Part shown: positions 42,717 to 52,243 of the stretch, in pieces
Layout of the letters: every line of letters begins with the position of its first letter
How positions within the stretch are numbered: position 1 is the first letter of the stretch
Assembly (NCBI GenBank): GCA_013298805.1
Contig: JAAFIU010000005.1
Span: forward strand, 1-59,914
Source of the DNA: Cytophagales bacterium
Lineage (GTDB): Bacteria; Bacteroidota; Bacteroidia; Cytophagales; Spirosomataceae
Reading direction: 5' to 3'
DNA: 59,914 bases
Notes under the pieces: model-generated
The model's input: only the letters and a program-made list of their open reading frames with translations
Database searches by the model: none
What the model was told of the DNA's origin: nothing
Translations under genes and position numbers: made by a program

Positions 42717-43334
42717 TTAATGCACTCTATCGCCTCTAACTTCCATATTTCTAATGACTTCTGATTCAGTTTCAAGCCATTCTGCCCAACGAGTTTTTAC
42801 GTATTCGGCTGATAAATATTCTTTGGCAAGGTCAATAAAATTCACGTAATGCCCTGCTTCTGAAATCATTAATTCGTGGTAAAATTCACGCAAGGATTCA
42901 TCAGAAATTTCTTGTGATAAAATTCTAAAACGCTCGCAACTTCTGGCTTCAATTAAAGCATTTAGGAAAAGTCTTTCACCCAATTGTTCATCACGACTTC
43001 CTCCGTGTCGCATTGAATTATACAATTGATGAACGTATTCGTCTCTTCTTTGAGGTCCTAACTCAATTCCTCGTGCGTTCATTTCTTTCAAAACCATTCT
43101 GAAATGAGCCCATTCTTCGGAAACTACTGGCATTAAAACTTCTCTCAATTTCTCTTTTTCAGGATACTGAATAATTAAAGAAATACACGAAGAAGCCGCT
43201 TTTTGTTCACAATAAGCGTGGTCTATTAAAATTTCACCAATATTTTTTTCTGCCACATTTACCCAACGTGGGTCAGTCGGGAGTTTTAACCCTAACATGG
43301 TTTTGGTAGCATTATTTCTTTGTTCGGTATTCAT
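42717..43334 (-). CDS. miaE: tRNA-(ms2io6A)-hydroxylase MiaE
   Basis: 205 residues, usual length for MiaE. The opening 'LGLKLPTDPRWVNVAEKNIG' and 'ILIDHAYCEQKAASSCISLI' are diagnostic. Four-helix diiron ligands are expected from Glu in 'CEQKAASS', 'SEEWAHFRMVL' (Glu and His), 'LIEARSCERF' and 'SEAGHYVNF' (Glu and His). The enzyme hydroxylates the isopentenyl side chain of ms2i6A37 in tRNA, using O2. It is convergent with nudK and lies 161 bp downstream of the porin gene. Confidence 0.93.
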   Translation of the reverse strand: MNTEQRNNATKTMLGLKLPTDPRWVNVAEKNIGEILIDHAYCEQKAASSCISLIIQYPEKEKLREVLMPVVSEEWAHFRMVLKEMNARGIELGPQRRDEYVHQLYNSMRHGGSRDEQLGERLFLNALIEARSCERFRILSQEISDESLREFYHELMISEAGHYVNFIDLAKEYLSAEYVKTRWAEWLETESEVIRNMEVRGDRVH

Positions 43335-43495
43335 ATATAAGCGATTTGCGAAATGCGAAAATAAGCAATTTAGAAAGCGAAATTGAGCGAAATTCGAAAA
43401 TCAGCGATTCTGTTTTATAGACAATTTGCGAAAAATGGGTAATTGCTTAAAGTAAAATCGCTATTCGCTATTCGTTTAATTTGACTTCTAATAAA

Positions 43496-45508
43496 TTAAT
43501 CAAAAAGTAGCCAATGTACACCAAATGCCAAAACTCTACCCATACCCGCAAAACCTGGTGAAGCATAATAGCCATTACCCAAAACTCCTTTATTTACATG
43601 AGCAAATTTAAAAAATACTCTTACCCTATTTATCCGCATATCGGCAAAGGCATCGGCTTGTAAATAGCCTTCAATATTTTGTTTGTCTTGCAAATGAAAC
43701 TGCTGAATAGCAGGCATATACGCATCACCATAATAACTTGATTTGTAATGAAACTCTAAGCCTGTTTGGATAAATAATTTCTTGCGATACAATAAATCAA
43801 AAGCTAAGCGAGCGTTTACAAACAACTTTGGAATTCTGATTAAATCGGGTCCCGTAGTGGTGGTATAATAAATTTGATTGGTCGTTGAAAATTTACCTTT
43901 TCTAAAATCAAGCCCCAATCCTACACGGTAAACTTCAATATCATTTTTCGATTGCTGCACATAAGACAAAGTATCAAAATAGGTATAACTTGCAATTTTG
44001 GTAATATCAGCACTTGGGCGTAAAACCAATTGTTTGAATTTCAAATTTGTATAGGCGTAAACATTCGTAGTTTTTACGTTGTCCAGTACATTACTCCATC
44101 TAAAACCATTATTATAAGTTCTTTGCTGAACCAAAGTCGGCGGCGTTGAGATAAAACTTCCGCCAACACTCAACCATTTTCCTTGAAATTCTCCATTAAT
44201 TCTGAGATTTTCAAAACCTGTTGAAAATTCAATTTCACCAAATGCTCTTGTACTATCTTTGAAATACTGATTAAGCCATAATCCTAAAAAGTTTTCATTT
44301 TTGTTAGAAATATCATAAGCAGGTTTTAGCGGATTACTATAATTGAAAATACGAGTCCGCAAGTGTATTCGATAATTAAATCCTTTATAAAAACCCTTTA
44401 TACCCGTTTTTGCCTCAAAATTGGTGTACTTACTTTCATTATAAACCGAATCTAAAACTACGTGATTGGTGATTGAAGTATCAGCAACATAGCGATAAGC
44501 AGTTTCTGAAGTAGTCTTGAAAGCATAAGGATAAAATCCTGTCTGCCATGCCGCACTAAAACCTTTATCGCCAAAACGAATTCTTCGTGTCTGATAATCA
44601 AGTGTTTGAAAAATCTGAAAGGCTTTATAACCTACGTATTCATGGTAAACATGAAGATTATAAGAATTATCACGAGTCGAAGCAACCGTCAAGATTGGGC
44701 GATTATCTGATAGAGCCAACATTCCTTGATAATCCTTTCCTGTTTCTACAACTACCCCACCTTGGTCTTTTGAATTATGGTCGGACAAATTGAAATAAGT
44801 CAAGAGCGAATATTTTTTATTCTTGGTCTGATAATTAGAATGAACCATAAAATCCCAATGACTAATCGCTGAATTATCGCCCGTTGAAGTTTGGTCAATC
44901 AAGGTTTTATTGGCGGTTATTCTCTGTACATTAACCCCAACATTCCAAAGCGAATCAATATTTCTGCTCAATTCAAACTGCAAAAGGTCTTGCTCGCCTC
45001 CACCCGGCACATAAGTAATATTGGTAAATGGAGATTTTGTATTGTAATACCTTACCTGATTTGGTTTGAAAGTGTAAAGCGTATAAGCATCATAGCCCAA
45101 AAGCGTCCCTATTTGCTCAGGGGCTTTGTAAAAAACTGGGCGAATGGCAGTTCCTAAATTGCCTAAATCTTGGTAGAGGTTTTTATTTCTTTGGACAAAA
45201 TTATAATTATGAATACCATCAACGATAGTATCAATATTGTAAAGTCGTTTACGGTTATTAAAAACGTCTTCTTCCAAAAAATACTTGGTAGAAGTGGGTC
45301 CATAGACAACTTTGGTAGAATCGTCGAGTCCAATTCTGCCATCTGATGTTGCTTTCTTTTTTGCATCTTTTCCCTGCTGATTTCCCGTCGGAAAACCATT
45401 TGTAGGAAAGGCACTTCCACCTTGCTGAGTAGTCGAAGGGAATTGAGCTTTCAATAAACCCGAAAACAAAAGCCCAATCGTGGTAAGGATATATATTCTT
45501 AATTTCAC
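43496..45508 (-). CDS. putative porin (Bacteroidota outer-membrane beta barrel)
   Basis: 670 residues from a GTG at 45506-45508, followed by a signal peptide ending LKAQ (about residue 21). After a Gly/Gln-rich stretch comes the family mark 'YGPTSTKYFLEEDVFNN' and a long run of amphipathic strands with aromatic belts ('YNLHVYHEYVGYKAFQIF', 'YRIHLRTRIFNYSN'), ending 'VLAFGVHWLLFD' with a hydrophobic C-terminal strand suitable for BAM insertion. It fits the 'putative porin' family of this phylum. Transported substrate unknown. It starts 51 bp after lpxK, so the two may be co-transcribed. Confidence 0.88.
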   Translation of the reverse strand: MKLRIYILTTIGLLFSGLLKAQFPSTTQQGGSAFPTNGFPTGNQQGKDAKKKATSDGRIGLDDSTKVVYGPTSTKYFLEEDVFNNRKRLYNIDTIVDGIHNYNFVQRNKNLYQDLGNLGTAIRPVFYKAPEQIGTLLGYDAYTLYTFKPNQVRYYNTKSPFTNITYVPGGGEQDLLQFELSRNIDSLWNVGVNVQRITANKTLIDQTSTGDNSAISHWDFMVHSNYQTKNKKYSLLTYFNLSDHNSKDQGGVVVETGKDYQGMLALSDNRPILTVASTRDNSYNLHVYHEYVGYKAFQIFQTLDYQTRRIRFGDKGFSAAWQTGFYPYAFKTTSETAYRYVADTSITNHVVLDSVYNESKYTNFEAKTGIKGFYKGFNYRIHLRTRIFNYSNPLKPAYDISNKNENFLGLWLNQYFKDSTRAFGEIEFSTGFENLRINGEFQGKWLSVGGSFISTPPTLVQQRTYNNGFRWSNVLDNVKTTNVYAYTNLKFKQLVLRPSADITKIASYTYFDTLSYVQQSKNDIEVYRVGLGLDFRKGKFSTTNQIYYTTTTGPDLIRIPKLFVNARLAFDLLYRKKLFIQTGLEFHYKSSYYGDAYMPAIQQFHLQDKQNIEGYLQADAFADMRINRVRVFFKFAHVNKGVLGNGYYASPGFAGMGRVLAFGVHWLLFD

Positions 45509-45559
45509 ACTACAAATTTAAAGATAAAATTGTGATTAGTGATTGGAGATTCGTGAATA

Positions 45560-46594
45560 CTATTGAGAAGAGACTACTTTAAAAATCATTTCATCAAAAA
45601 TATCCTTTGATTTTGCTTCTACAAATCCAATCTCAATCGGTAGATAATATAAAGGTGTATTCTTCAACATTGCATGATTCAAGAAAGGTTGAAACTTTAC
45701 CATATCTTTTTCTGTCATCAAAATAGTCGTTGATTTATCTTGAATTTTATTAGCAATTTCTTCTAAATCTTTTTCCGAAAAATCATGATGGTCTTTATAA
45801 ATTAAATGCTCAATTACCTCAAAATTTGCTTTAGCATATTCTTCAAAAGGCTTTGGATTAGCAATTCCTGAAAGTAATAAGACTTCTTTCAAATCTGCAT
45901 TTTCATCATCAGAACGGCAATTTTCAGGTTTTCCGTATAGAATTTTGGTAAAGAAGATGGGCGTATTAACTTTCAAATAACTATTTAATCTCAATATCAA
46001 TTGCTTGCGTACTTCAATTGACAAATCTGGACATTTGGTAATAATAACGGCATCGGCTCTTTTTGCTCCGTGTCTTCGCTCACGCAGACGACCCGCTGGA
46101 AATGGATAATCTCTATCAATCGGGCGACTATAATCGATTAAAAGTAAATTTAGTGACGGTTTTACAGGACGATGTTGAAAAGCATCGTCTAAAATTACGA
46201 CATCCGTTTTAGGATTTTGAGCAAATATTTTTTGCAAAGCCTCTACCCTATTTTCACCAACATTTACGGTAATATCATTCCCGAATTTTTGATAAAATTG
46301 CAGAGGTTCATCTCCGATAGTTTTGGCATTGGTATTTTTGTCAGCTTGAATAAAACCTTTTGTTTTTCGCCCATATCCTCGACTAAGCGTTGCGACTTCA
46401 TATTTATCCTTCAATAATCGAATCAAATATTCAACGTGTGGTGACTTCCCTGTTCCACCAACCGTCAGATTTCCAACATTGATTACAGATTTGTCAAAAG
46501 TGCTTGTCTTCCAAAATTCTTTATTATATAAATAATTTCTAAAGTCAGTTACCAAACCATAGAGCCACGAAAAAGGTAAAAGTAAATATTGCAT
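45560..46594 (-). CDS. lpxK: tetraacyldisaccharide 4'-kinase LpxK
   Basis: 344 residues. An N-terminal hydrophobic segment ('QYLLLPFSWLYGLVTDF') associates it with the inner membrane, and 'VGNLTVGGTGKSP' carries the P-loop (Gly46-Ser51). 'SRGYGRKTKG', 'DDAFQHRPV' and 'LRERRHGAKRAD' are LpxK landmarks. It phosphorylates the 4' position of the tetraacyldisaccharide 1-phosphate in lipid A synthesis, confirming a Gram-negative envelope. It is divergent from menC across 271 bp in which no clear promoter or RNA was recognised. Confidence 0.95.
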   Translation of the reverse strand: MQYLLLPFSWLYGLVTDFRNYLYNKEFWKTSTFDKSVINVGNLTVGGTGKSPHVEYLIRLLKDKYEVATLSRGYGRKTKGFIQADKNTNAKTIGDEPLQFYQKFGNDITVNVGENRVEALQKIFAQNPKTDVVILDDAFQHRPVKPSLNLLLIDYSRPIDRDYPFPAGRLRERRHGAKRADAVIITKCPDLSIEVRKQLILRLNSYLKVNTPIFFTKILYGKPENCRSDDENADLKEVLLLSGIANPKPFEEYAKANFEVIEHLIYKDHHDFSEKDLEEIANKIQDKSTTILMTEKDMVKFQPFLNHAMLKNTPLYYLPIEIGFVEAKSKDIFDEMIFKVVSSQ

Positions 46595-46865
46595 AGCTAA
46601 AAATCAGTTTCATAAAATATTTATATGAAAAATGACCATTTAATAAAAAATAACAATTTGGAGATACAAAATTCTAAAAGAGTTCTGACTTTTTAGTATA
46701 TTCACACCCCTTTTAAGATACTTTAACGATTGTTTTTTCGGTTAAAGTCTCCTCTAATAATCTTAACACACAAGAAGTCAGATAATTAATGATTAAATCA
46801 ACGACTAACTTATCAAAAGATGTTAGGTTAAAAACTTTTGCCAAAATTAATTTTATCCACACATA

Positions 46866-47960
46866 ATGAGTCTCAGAGCGGTATTCACCAAACATACACT
46901 TGATTTCAAATTCGAGGCAGGTACGTCTCGGGGTGTGCTTACGCATAAAGATAGTTATTTTGTTAAGATTTTTGATTCTGACAATCCTTCCGCTTTTGGT
47001 TTGGGCGAGTGTTCTCCACTCAAAGGACTAAGTATTGATGACCGTCCCGATTTTGATTTGCAACTGTTGAGTATCTGCGAAAATTTCAATACCCTTGACC
47101 TTGAAGTTTATCCTTGGAATTTGAATATTATTCTCGACCAAGTGTTAGATAAATCATTTCCTTCCATTGTTTTTGGTTTTGAAACTGCCATGCTCGACCT
47201 TATGAATGGTGGCAAAAGGGTGATTTTCAACAATGGTTTTGCCAAAACTGACCGTACTATTAACATCAATGGCTTAGTTTGGATGGGCAATAAAGACTTT
47301 ATGCTCAAACAGATTGATGAAAAATTAGAAGCGGGTTACAACACCATTAAAATGAAAGTGGGGGCGATAGATTTTAATAAAGAATGTGATGTTTTAGCCT
47401 ATATCCGTGACCGCTACGATGAAAGTAAAATAACCCTCAGAGTTGATGCTAACGGTGCATTTTCGGTACATGAGGTTTTTGATAAATTACAAAAATTAGC
47501 TCAATTCAAACTTCATTCTATTGAACAGCCTATTCGTCAAGGAAATGAAGATGTCATGGCTGAACTTTGTAGAAATACTCCCCTACCTATTGCCTTAGAT
47601 GAAGAACTTATTGGCATCCGAGAATATACCGATAAATATAAGCTCCTCAAAAAAATAATGCCTCAATACATTATCCTAAAACCTACTTTATTGGGTGGTT
47701 TTCAGCAATGTAGAGAATGGATAGAAAACGCCAATCGCCTAAAAATTGGTTGGTGGATGACCTCAGCATTAGAGTCAAATATTGGTTTAAATGCTATCAC
47801 TCAATTTACCGCAGAATTCAACAACCCTCTTCCCCAAGGACTTGGCACTGGTCAACTCTACTTCAATAATATCGATTCACCACTCGAAATCAATCAAGGG
47901 AAAATTTTCCATAACCCAACGAATGCTTGGGATTTAGACATTTTAGAGTTTTTGGTTTAA
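46866..47960 (+). CDS. menC: o-succinylbenzoate synthase MenC
   Basis: 364 residues, enolase superfamily. Catalytic and metal residues are visible: Lys162/Lys164 in 'IKMKVG', metal ligands Asp194 ('LRVDANGAF'), Glu220 ('SIEQP') and Asp245 ('ALDEEL'), and Lys272 ('IILKPT'). The N-terminal capping domain contains 'FGLGECSPLKGLS'. It dehydrates SHCHC to o-succinylbenzoate in menaquinone synthesis. Closely related enzymes include N-acylamino-acid racemase and dipeptide epimerase; the lineage and the 'GLGECSPL' start favour MenC. No other men gene is in the window. Confidence 0.88.
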   Translation: MSLRAVFTKHTLDFKFEAGTSRGVLTHKDSYFVKIFDSDNPSAFGLGECSPLKGLSIDDRPDFDLQLLSICENFNTLDLEVYPWNLNIILDQVLDKSFPSIVFGFETAMLDLMNGGKRVIFNNGFAKTDRTININGLVWMGNKDFMLKQIDEKLEAGYNTIKMKVGAIDFNKECDVLAYIRDRYDESKITLRVDANGAFSVHEVFDKLQKLAQFKLHSIEQPIRQGNEDVMAELCRNTPLPIALDEELIGIREYTDKYKLLKKIMPQYIILKPTLLGGFQQCREWIENANRLKIGWWMTSALESNIGLNAITQFTAEFNNPLPQGLGTGQLYFNNIDSPLEINQGKIFHNPTNAWDLDILEFLV

Positions 47961-48117
47961 GATTTAGTACACTGTTTACGCTGATTTTCAAACGCTGATT
48001 GAATAGTTTTTTGCTTTTATCTCTTTGACAAGTCATAAGTTTTTCAAGTAATAGTTTGAGTTTAATTCAGGAGTTTGCAATTTTGCAGAATCAAATTAAT
48101 TGAAAAAATTAAACTCA

Positions 48118-48525
48118 ATGAACATTCAAACACTCGACCAAGAACTTCTTTCTTTATTTGAAAAAAGAGTAGAACTTAGCCAAATGGGCTACGACCATAA
48201 AGATTATGATGATGTAGAAGAAGCCCTCCACGATTTAGAAGACGATTTTAATGATAAATATGGTGATTATTTAGAAGGAATTCTTCAAAATATTCACAAA
48301 GAATATTGCCCAGAATCTGATGTATTATTGCCAACTGCTTATTTAGCAAAATCATTCAAAATTGCCGCAGACGGTTCTATTGAAGTTGGAAAGAATGCTG
48401 GAGTAGAGGTTGAATTAGAAGAAGACCCCGCTGCCAGTGCCAAATTATTATTACTACCAACTCCAGTAAGAATTGTATTACAAGTTGGTAAAAACAAAAA
48501 AATTGTGTGGAAAGCAGAAGCTTAA
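48118..48525 (+). CDS. conserved hypothetical acidic protein
   Basis: 135 residues from the ATG at 48118 (an in-frame TTG at 48100 would add six residues). No signal peptide. The first 65 residues are helical and acidic ('YDDVEEALHDLEDDFNDKYGDYL'), and the rest is beta-like ('AADGSIEVGKNAGVEVELE', 'LLLLPTPVRIVLQVG'). I do not recognise a family with defined function. It is followed 84 bp later by an L,D-transpeptidase in the same direction. Confidence 0.8.
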   Translation: MNIQTLDQELLSLFEKRVELSQMGYDHKDYDDVEEALHDLEDDFNDKYGDYLEGILQNIHKEYCPESDVLLPTAYLAKSFKIAADGSIEVGKNAGVEVELEEDPAASAKLLLLPTPVRIVLQVGKNKKIVWKAEA

Positions 48526-48608
48526 AATTAATTGGTATTTGATGGAATAGCTTTATAGAATTGGCTGTAAGCTATGAGTTATTTAGCAAACACTATTTAC
48601 ATAAATCT

Positions 48609-49397
48609 ATGAAATCAATCGTATTTTCAATCATATTAATGCTATCTGTTCCAACGAATTTCAAGACTCAACAGCTCAAATACGAGCGAGTAAAGACCGC
48701 CTACGATGAAAAATCCGAGGCGGTTTTTGCTTTATTGAGCAAAAAAACGTTATCTCCCCAAAAACTTCAACTGTATTTTCGTGCTTTTAAAAAAGAACAA
48801 ATTTTAGAGATTTGGGCGAAAAACTCAGATGATAAAACCTTCCAATTACTAAAAAGCTATCCTGTTGCGGCTTCTTCGGGCAATCTTGGACCTAAAAGAA
48901 AACAAGGCGATATGCAAACTCCCGAAGGTTTTTATTACATCGAGAAATTTAATCCAATCAGCAATTTTTATTTATCATTAGGTATCAACTATCCAAATGC
49001 TTCCGATAAAATTTTGGGTGAAAAAGGCAATTTAGGAAATGATATTTATATTCACGGAGCGGCGATGACGGTTGGATGTTTACCCATGACAGATGATAAA
49101 ATTAAAGAAATTTATCTGTTGGCAGTAGAAGCTAAAAATGCGGGACAGTATGAAATTCCTGTCCATATTTTCCCTGCAAAATTGACAGATAATAATCTCC
49201 TTGAATTACAAAAATTTGTAAAATCAAGCAATTTTATTGATTATTGGAGTGCATTGAAGAACGGACAAAATATTGACTCTGAAAAGTTTATTACATTCTG
49301 GCGGAAGCTAAAAGAAGGCTACGATATTTTTGAAGAAACGCATCAATTACCCAAAATTTCAGTAAAATCATCAGGGGAATATTCCATAAAAAAATAA
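48609..49397 (+). CDS. L,D-transpeptidase (YkuD domain, YafK-like)
   Basis: 262 residues from the ATG at 48609, chosen because a signal peptide follows ('SIVFSIILMLSVPT'); an in-frame TTG at 48561 is less likely. Residues about 65-200 form the YkuD domain: 'YPVAASSGNLGPKRKQGDMQ' leads into 'TPEGFYYIEKFNP', and the active site is 'IHGAAMTVGCLPM' with His and the catalytic Cys. Such enzymes make or alter 3-3 peptidoglycan cross-links or attach proteins to the wall from the periplasm. The fit is to the YafK subgroup. Next to a hypothetical gene; a small hairpin follows. Confidence 0.9.
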   Translation: MKSIVFSIILMLSVPTNFKTQQLKYERVKTAYDEKSEAVFALLSKKTLSPQKLQLYFRAFKKEQILEIWAKNSDDKTFQLLKSYPVAASSGNLGPKRKQGDMQTPEGFYYIEKFNPISNFYLSLGINYPNASDKILGEKGNLGNDIYIHGAAMTVGCLPMTDDKIKEIYLLAVEAKNAGQYEIPVHIFPAKLTDNNLLELQKFVKSSNFIDYWSALKNGQNIDSEKFITFWRKLKEGYDIFEETHQLPKISVKSSGEYSIKK

Positions 49398-49399
49398 AA

Positions 49400-49427
49400 A
49401 CTTCTGCCGATAATTATCAGCAGAAGT
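49400..49427. terminator. hairpin after L,D-transpeptidase gene
   Basis: acttctgc pairs with gcagaagt around a 12-base loop directly after the stop codon. No strong T run follows on the plus strand, so terminator function is tentative. Confidence 0.5.
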
Positions 49428-49556
49428 CTAAAACACTAACCATTTTTAATAAATTCTTAATTTATAAGAAGCGAAAAGCAAATAATTTAACGCTTTAAAT
49501 TCGATAAGTCCTAACAATTACATCTAAAAGACAGACAATAATTTTTCTACTCATTT

Positions 49557-51152
49557 TTATTGAACACCATCACTTTGGGCTCTCAATACTGCTTTATCTC
49601 CTACTGCTTTACCAATTTTCATGCCACCTTCACAATCCATTTTGTAGTGAATTCCACCATATAAACGAGATTTTGAGGCTTCATCGGCTTGTGCTTGAAA
49701 AGATGTTGCACCTTCTGGAAATAAATAACTTAATACTGTTGCCGCCGCTGCTGAGAAAGTAGAGTGTCCAGAAGTATAAGACGGAAAATTAGGTAATCCT
49801 GTTAAAGTTTTAATGCTATTATCCATCTGCGAAGGACGTGGATAATAATAATAACTCTTTGTGTGCCAACAACTTATAGCGGCATCCATCATAGCAGTAT
49901 TTAATAAGGCATAATTACGAGCTGTTCTTACCTCCGACTGTTTTGCGGTAACAATATACTGTTCCGCAATCTGATTCCAGTGTCCTGGAGGAGTATGCGT
50001 ACCTGCACCATCCGCCCAATAATGAACAATGGCAATATTTTCACGAGTAGGGTTATCAGTATAACTTTTTACTTCGGCAAGTTGTGCTTTGAATTCTGAT
50101 GTGTTAGTTGCTAATGGCGGTATTGATGTACTGATACTTGTCAAAGCATTTCTGTCCATATTCCAAGTACCTACATTTCCATAAAACGGTAACATTGGTG
50201 GACGTGGAGCATTCTCCATTGATTTCCAAGCCACTTCACCTTTTTCTTCAATTCTTTTCGTTAAACTATCCCATTTTGCTTGTGTTCCCACAGCATTCGC
50301 CATTCCGTCGGTACGGAAACGAGCAAATACTTTGGCAAAAACAGCTTTTCCTAATCTTTCACCTGCTTCAATATCTGAGCGAGTAGATACTCCAGCCCAT
50401 AATTTAAACCATTTTTGCTGCTCTTTTTTCTTGTACAAATAAAGTGTGTCGGCTTTTTGTGGAAACAAACGCTTCATAAATTCATAAGTAACGGCTGCCA
50501 TTACTGCATCTTCAGAAGGATACGAAGCTAATTTGGGAGCGGCAACGATAACTGGCGTAATCGTCGCATCAACCGCATTGGGTGCTTTACGATTATATTG
50601 TTTTTTCAATGCCATTGCTTCAACTAAAGCGTCGTATTGTGCAACAGAAACGTAAGCATAGGCACGTGCTGCATAGGGAGGATTTGAAAATGGAAATGAA
50701 GTTCCAGTTCCGTTTAGGTTATCAGGGTCAGCTGAACTTGGAATTGGATACGTTCCATTTGCGTTTTCCACTGGTGGTAAATTATTTTTGGCCACTAACT
50801 CACGCATGATTTGATTCCAACGCAAAATTCCGCCACCGTTCCAATAACGAATAGCATCACGGCGTTCATCGTTGATATTGGCAACTTCAGCTTTTACTTC
50901 GGCAATTTCTTGTAAATATTGAGCTGATGTCACTGCCGCTGGAGCAGGTACAATACTTGGCACCGTAAATTCAGAAAGACTCATAGAAGTATAAGTTTTC
51001 CATGCACCTGCTGTATCATCAATTTTTGTCGGTGCTAATGCTCCTAATTCAGTTCCATCGTGGTCGAGGTATTTCTCACACGCTGTAACACCCACCAAAA
51101 TAGTAATGGCTACAAAGGCTAATTGTAAATTTTTAGTAATTATATTTTTCAT
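49557..51152 (-). CDS. PAP2/vanadium haloperoxidase-type lipoprotein
   Basis: 531 residues with a lipoprotein signal (lipobox 'LVGVTAC', Cys25). The full vanadate/phosphate-binding set of the PAP2-haloperoxidase superfamily is present: Lys432-x6-Arg439 ('KSYYYYPRP'), Ser461-Gly462-His463 ('PSYTSGHS') and Ser495-Arg496-x5-His502 ('SRLYGGIH'). The length and all-helical body match vanadium-dependent haloperoxidases more than short lipid phosphatases. The acid/base His463 is kept; whether it oxidises halides or removes phosphate cannot be told. It is last in a three-gene operon after two outer-membrane barrels (gaps of 50 and 48 bp), so it likely works at the outer membrane or cell surface. Confidence 0.9.
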   Translation of the reverse strand: MKNIITKNLQLAFVAITILVGVTACEKYLDHDGTELGALAPTKIDDTAGAWKTYTSMSLSEFTVPSIVPAPAAVTSAQYLQEIAEVKAEVANINDERRDAIRYWNGGGILRWNQIMRELVAKNNLPPVENANGTYPIPSSADPDNLNGTGTSFPFSNPPYAARAYAYVSVAQYDALVEAMALKKQYNRKAPNAVDATITPVIVAAPKLASYPSEDAVMAAVTYEFMKRLFPQKADTLYLYKKKEQQKWFKLWAGVSTRSDIEAGERLGKAVFAKVFARFRTDGMANAVGTQAKWDSLTKRIEEKGEVAWKSMENAPRPPMLPFYGNVGTWNMDRNALTSISTSIPPLATNTSEFKAQLAEVKSYTDNPTRENIAIVHYWADGAGTHTPPGHWNQIAEQYIVTAKQSEVRTARNYALLNTAMMDAAISCWHTKSYYYYPRPSQMDNSIKTLTGLPNFPSYTSGHSTFSAAAATVLSYLFPEGATSFQAQADEASKSRLYGGIHYKMDCEGGMKIGKAVGDKAVLRAQSDGVQ

Positions 51153-51202
51153 TTTGATATTTCTAATTTATTAACCGATGCAGAGGCATCAGGCTGTATT
51201 TA

Positions 51203-52195
51203 TTAATGTTCTTTATGCTCCTCGGTCATTGAACCTGTATGATTTTTATCTCCTGGGCGACAAATTGGTCCTGTCGGAATTTCCGAAGTTCTGTTTTTAC
51301 GGAAATCTATATATTTGGTCAAACTAATTGAGAAATTGGTCGATTCTCCCACATTACGTCCTGTTAATACTTTACTACCCGTCAAAATAATTTGTAAATC
51401 TTTCAATTGTGGAACACGGTATGCGGCAATAAAACCAACTTTAGTAAAATCAAATTTATCACAAAGTCCAGGCATATCATTTCTACGAATATCGATATTA
51501 CCTTGCGTAATTTGTTGGTCGTAAGTAGCTTCTAACTGCCAACGATAAGAATAGTGTCCGAATTTACCGCCAAAATTAACCATGTCAGGCATCATCATTT
51601 CATTGGTAAAATAGCCTTTATCTGAATAATACATGGTTCTATCTACTTTTACATTTGAACGAGCAGTGTATGTTCCGTGCAGAGTCAAGGCTAAATCAGC
51701 GGGCAAAGTATAATACAAAACTCCTCTGCCAAAAAGTGTTTTTGACTGCATTCCAATTGCCAAAGGTAAAAAATCGGCTACGTAATTATTGGTTGGAATT
51801 GAACCACCAACCGAGCCAATTACGGATAAATTTTTAGTTTGAGCTAAACGATATTTCACCGACATCGTTAAATCTTGAAAGCCATTCATACCGTGTAAAA
51901 CTCCCGCAGAAGCTTTGGTAGAAACATAAGGTAAAGAGGCTAATACATTAAAGCGGTCGGAAATACCATAATTACCCATTAGCATAACTGCCTGAGTAGT
52001 GATAGTGCCAATATTTTTATTTTCACGGTATAAAGTTCCTTCCCAGTATTTATTCCAAGAATCATTCATATACGTTACACCTCCGCAGAGATTTCCTTTT
52101 GCCATAAAGATACCATCAGTCATGGTTTGGGCTTTAGCAAAAAGAGTTGTTAAAAGCAGGATAGCCAGAAGACTATATTTGGAAAGTTTTTTCAT
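51203..52195 (-). CDS. outer-membrane beta-barrel protein with His-rich tail
   Basis: 330 residues; signal peptide ends FAKAQ (about 22). Alternating strands such as 'FNVLASLPYVST', 'LALTLHGTYTARSNV' and 'RWQLEATYDQQI' indicate an outer-membrane barrel. After the last strand ('NFSISLTKYIDF') there is a polar extension ending 'GDKNHTGSMTEEHKEH' with three histidines and a Cys-Pro-rich start, which could bind metal. Function unknown. It lies between a second barrel gene and the haloperoxidase-type gene. Confidence 0.82.
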   Translation of the reverse strand: MKKLSKYSLLAILLLTTLFAKAQTMTDGIFMAKGNLCGGVTYMNDSWNKYWEGTLYRENKNIGTITTQAVMLMGNYGISDRFNVLASLPYVSTKASAGVLHGMNGFQDLTMSVKYRLAQTKNLSVIGSVGGSIPTNNYVADFLPLAIGMQSKTLFGRGVLYYTLPADLALTLHGTYTARSNVKVDRTMYYSDKGYFTNEMMMPDMVNFGGKFGHYSYRWQLEATYDQQITQGNIDIRRNDMPGLCDKFDFTKVGFIAAYRVPQLKDLQIILTGSKVLTGRNVGESTNFSISLTKYIDFRKNRTSEIPTGPICRPGDKNHTGSMTEEHKEH

Positions 52196-52243
52196 TTGAT
52201 AAGTTAATCTATTTGTACAAAAATACGATTTTATTTTAACCGC

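Noticed and set aside
43335-43495. gcgaaa-rich stretch as an iteron origin or regulatory array
   Set aside because: The words are irregularly spaced and vary; it looks like low-complexity intergenic sequence.
46595-46865. A 77-residue open frame on the minus strand (46713-46946) between lpxK and menC
   Set aside because: It overlaps the start of menC antisense, has no recognisable motif or signal, and looks like a chance frame.
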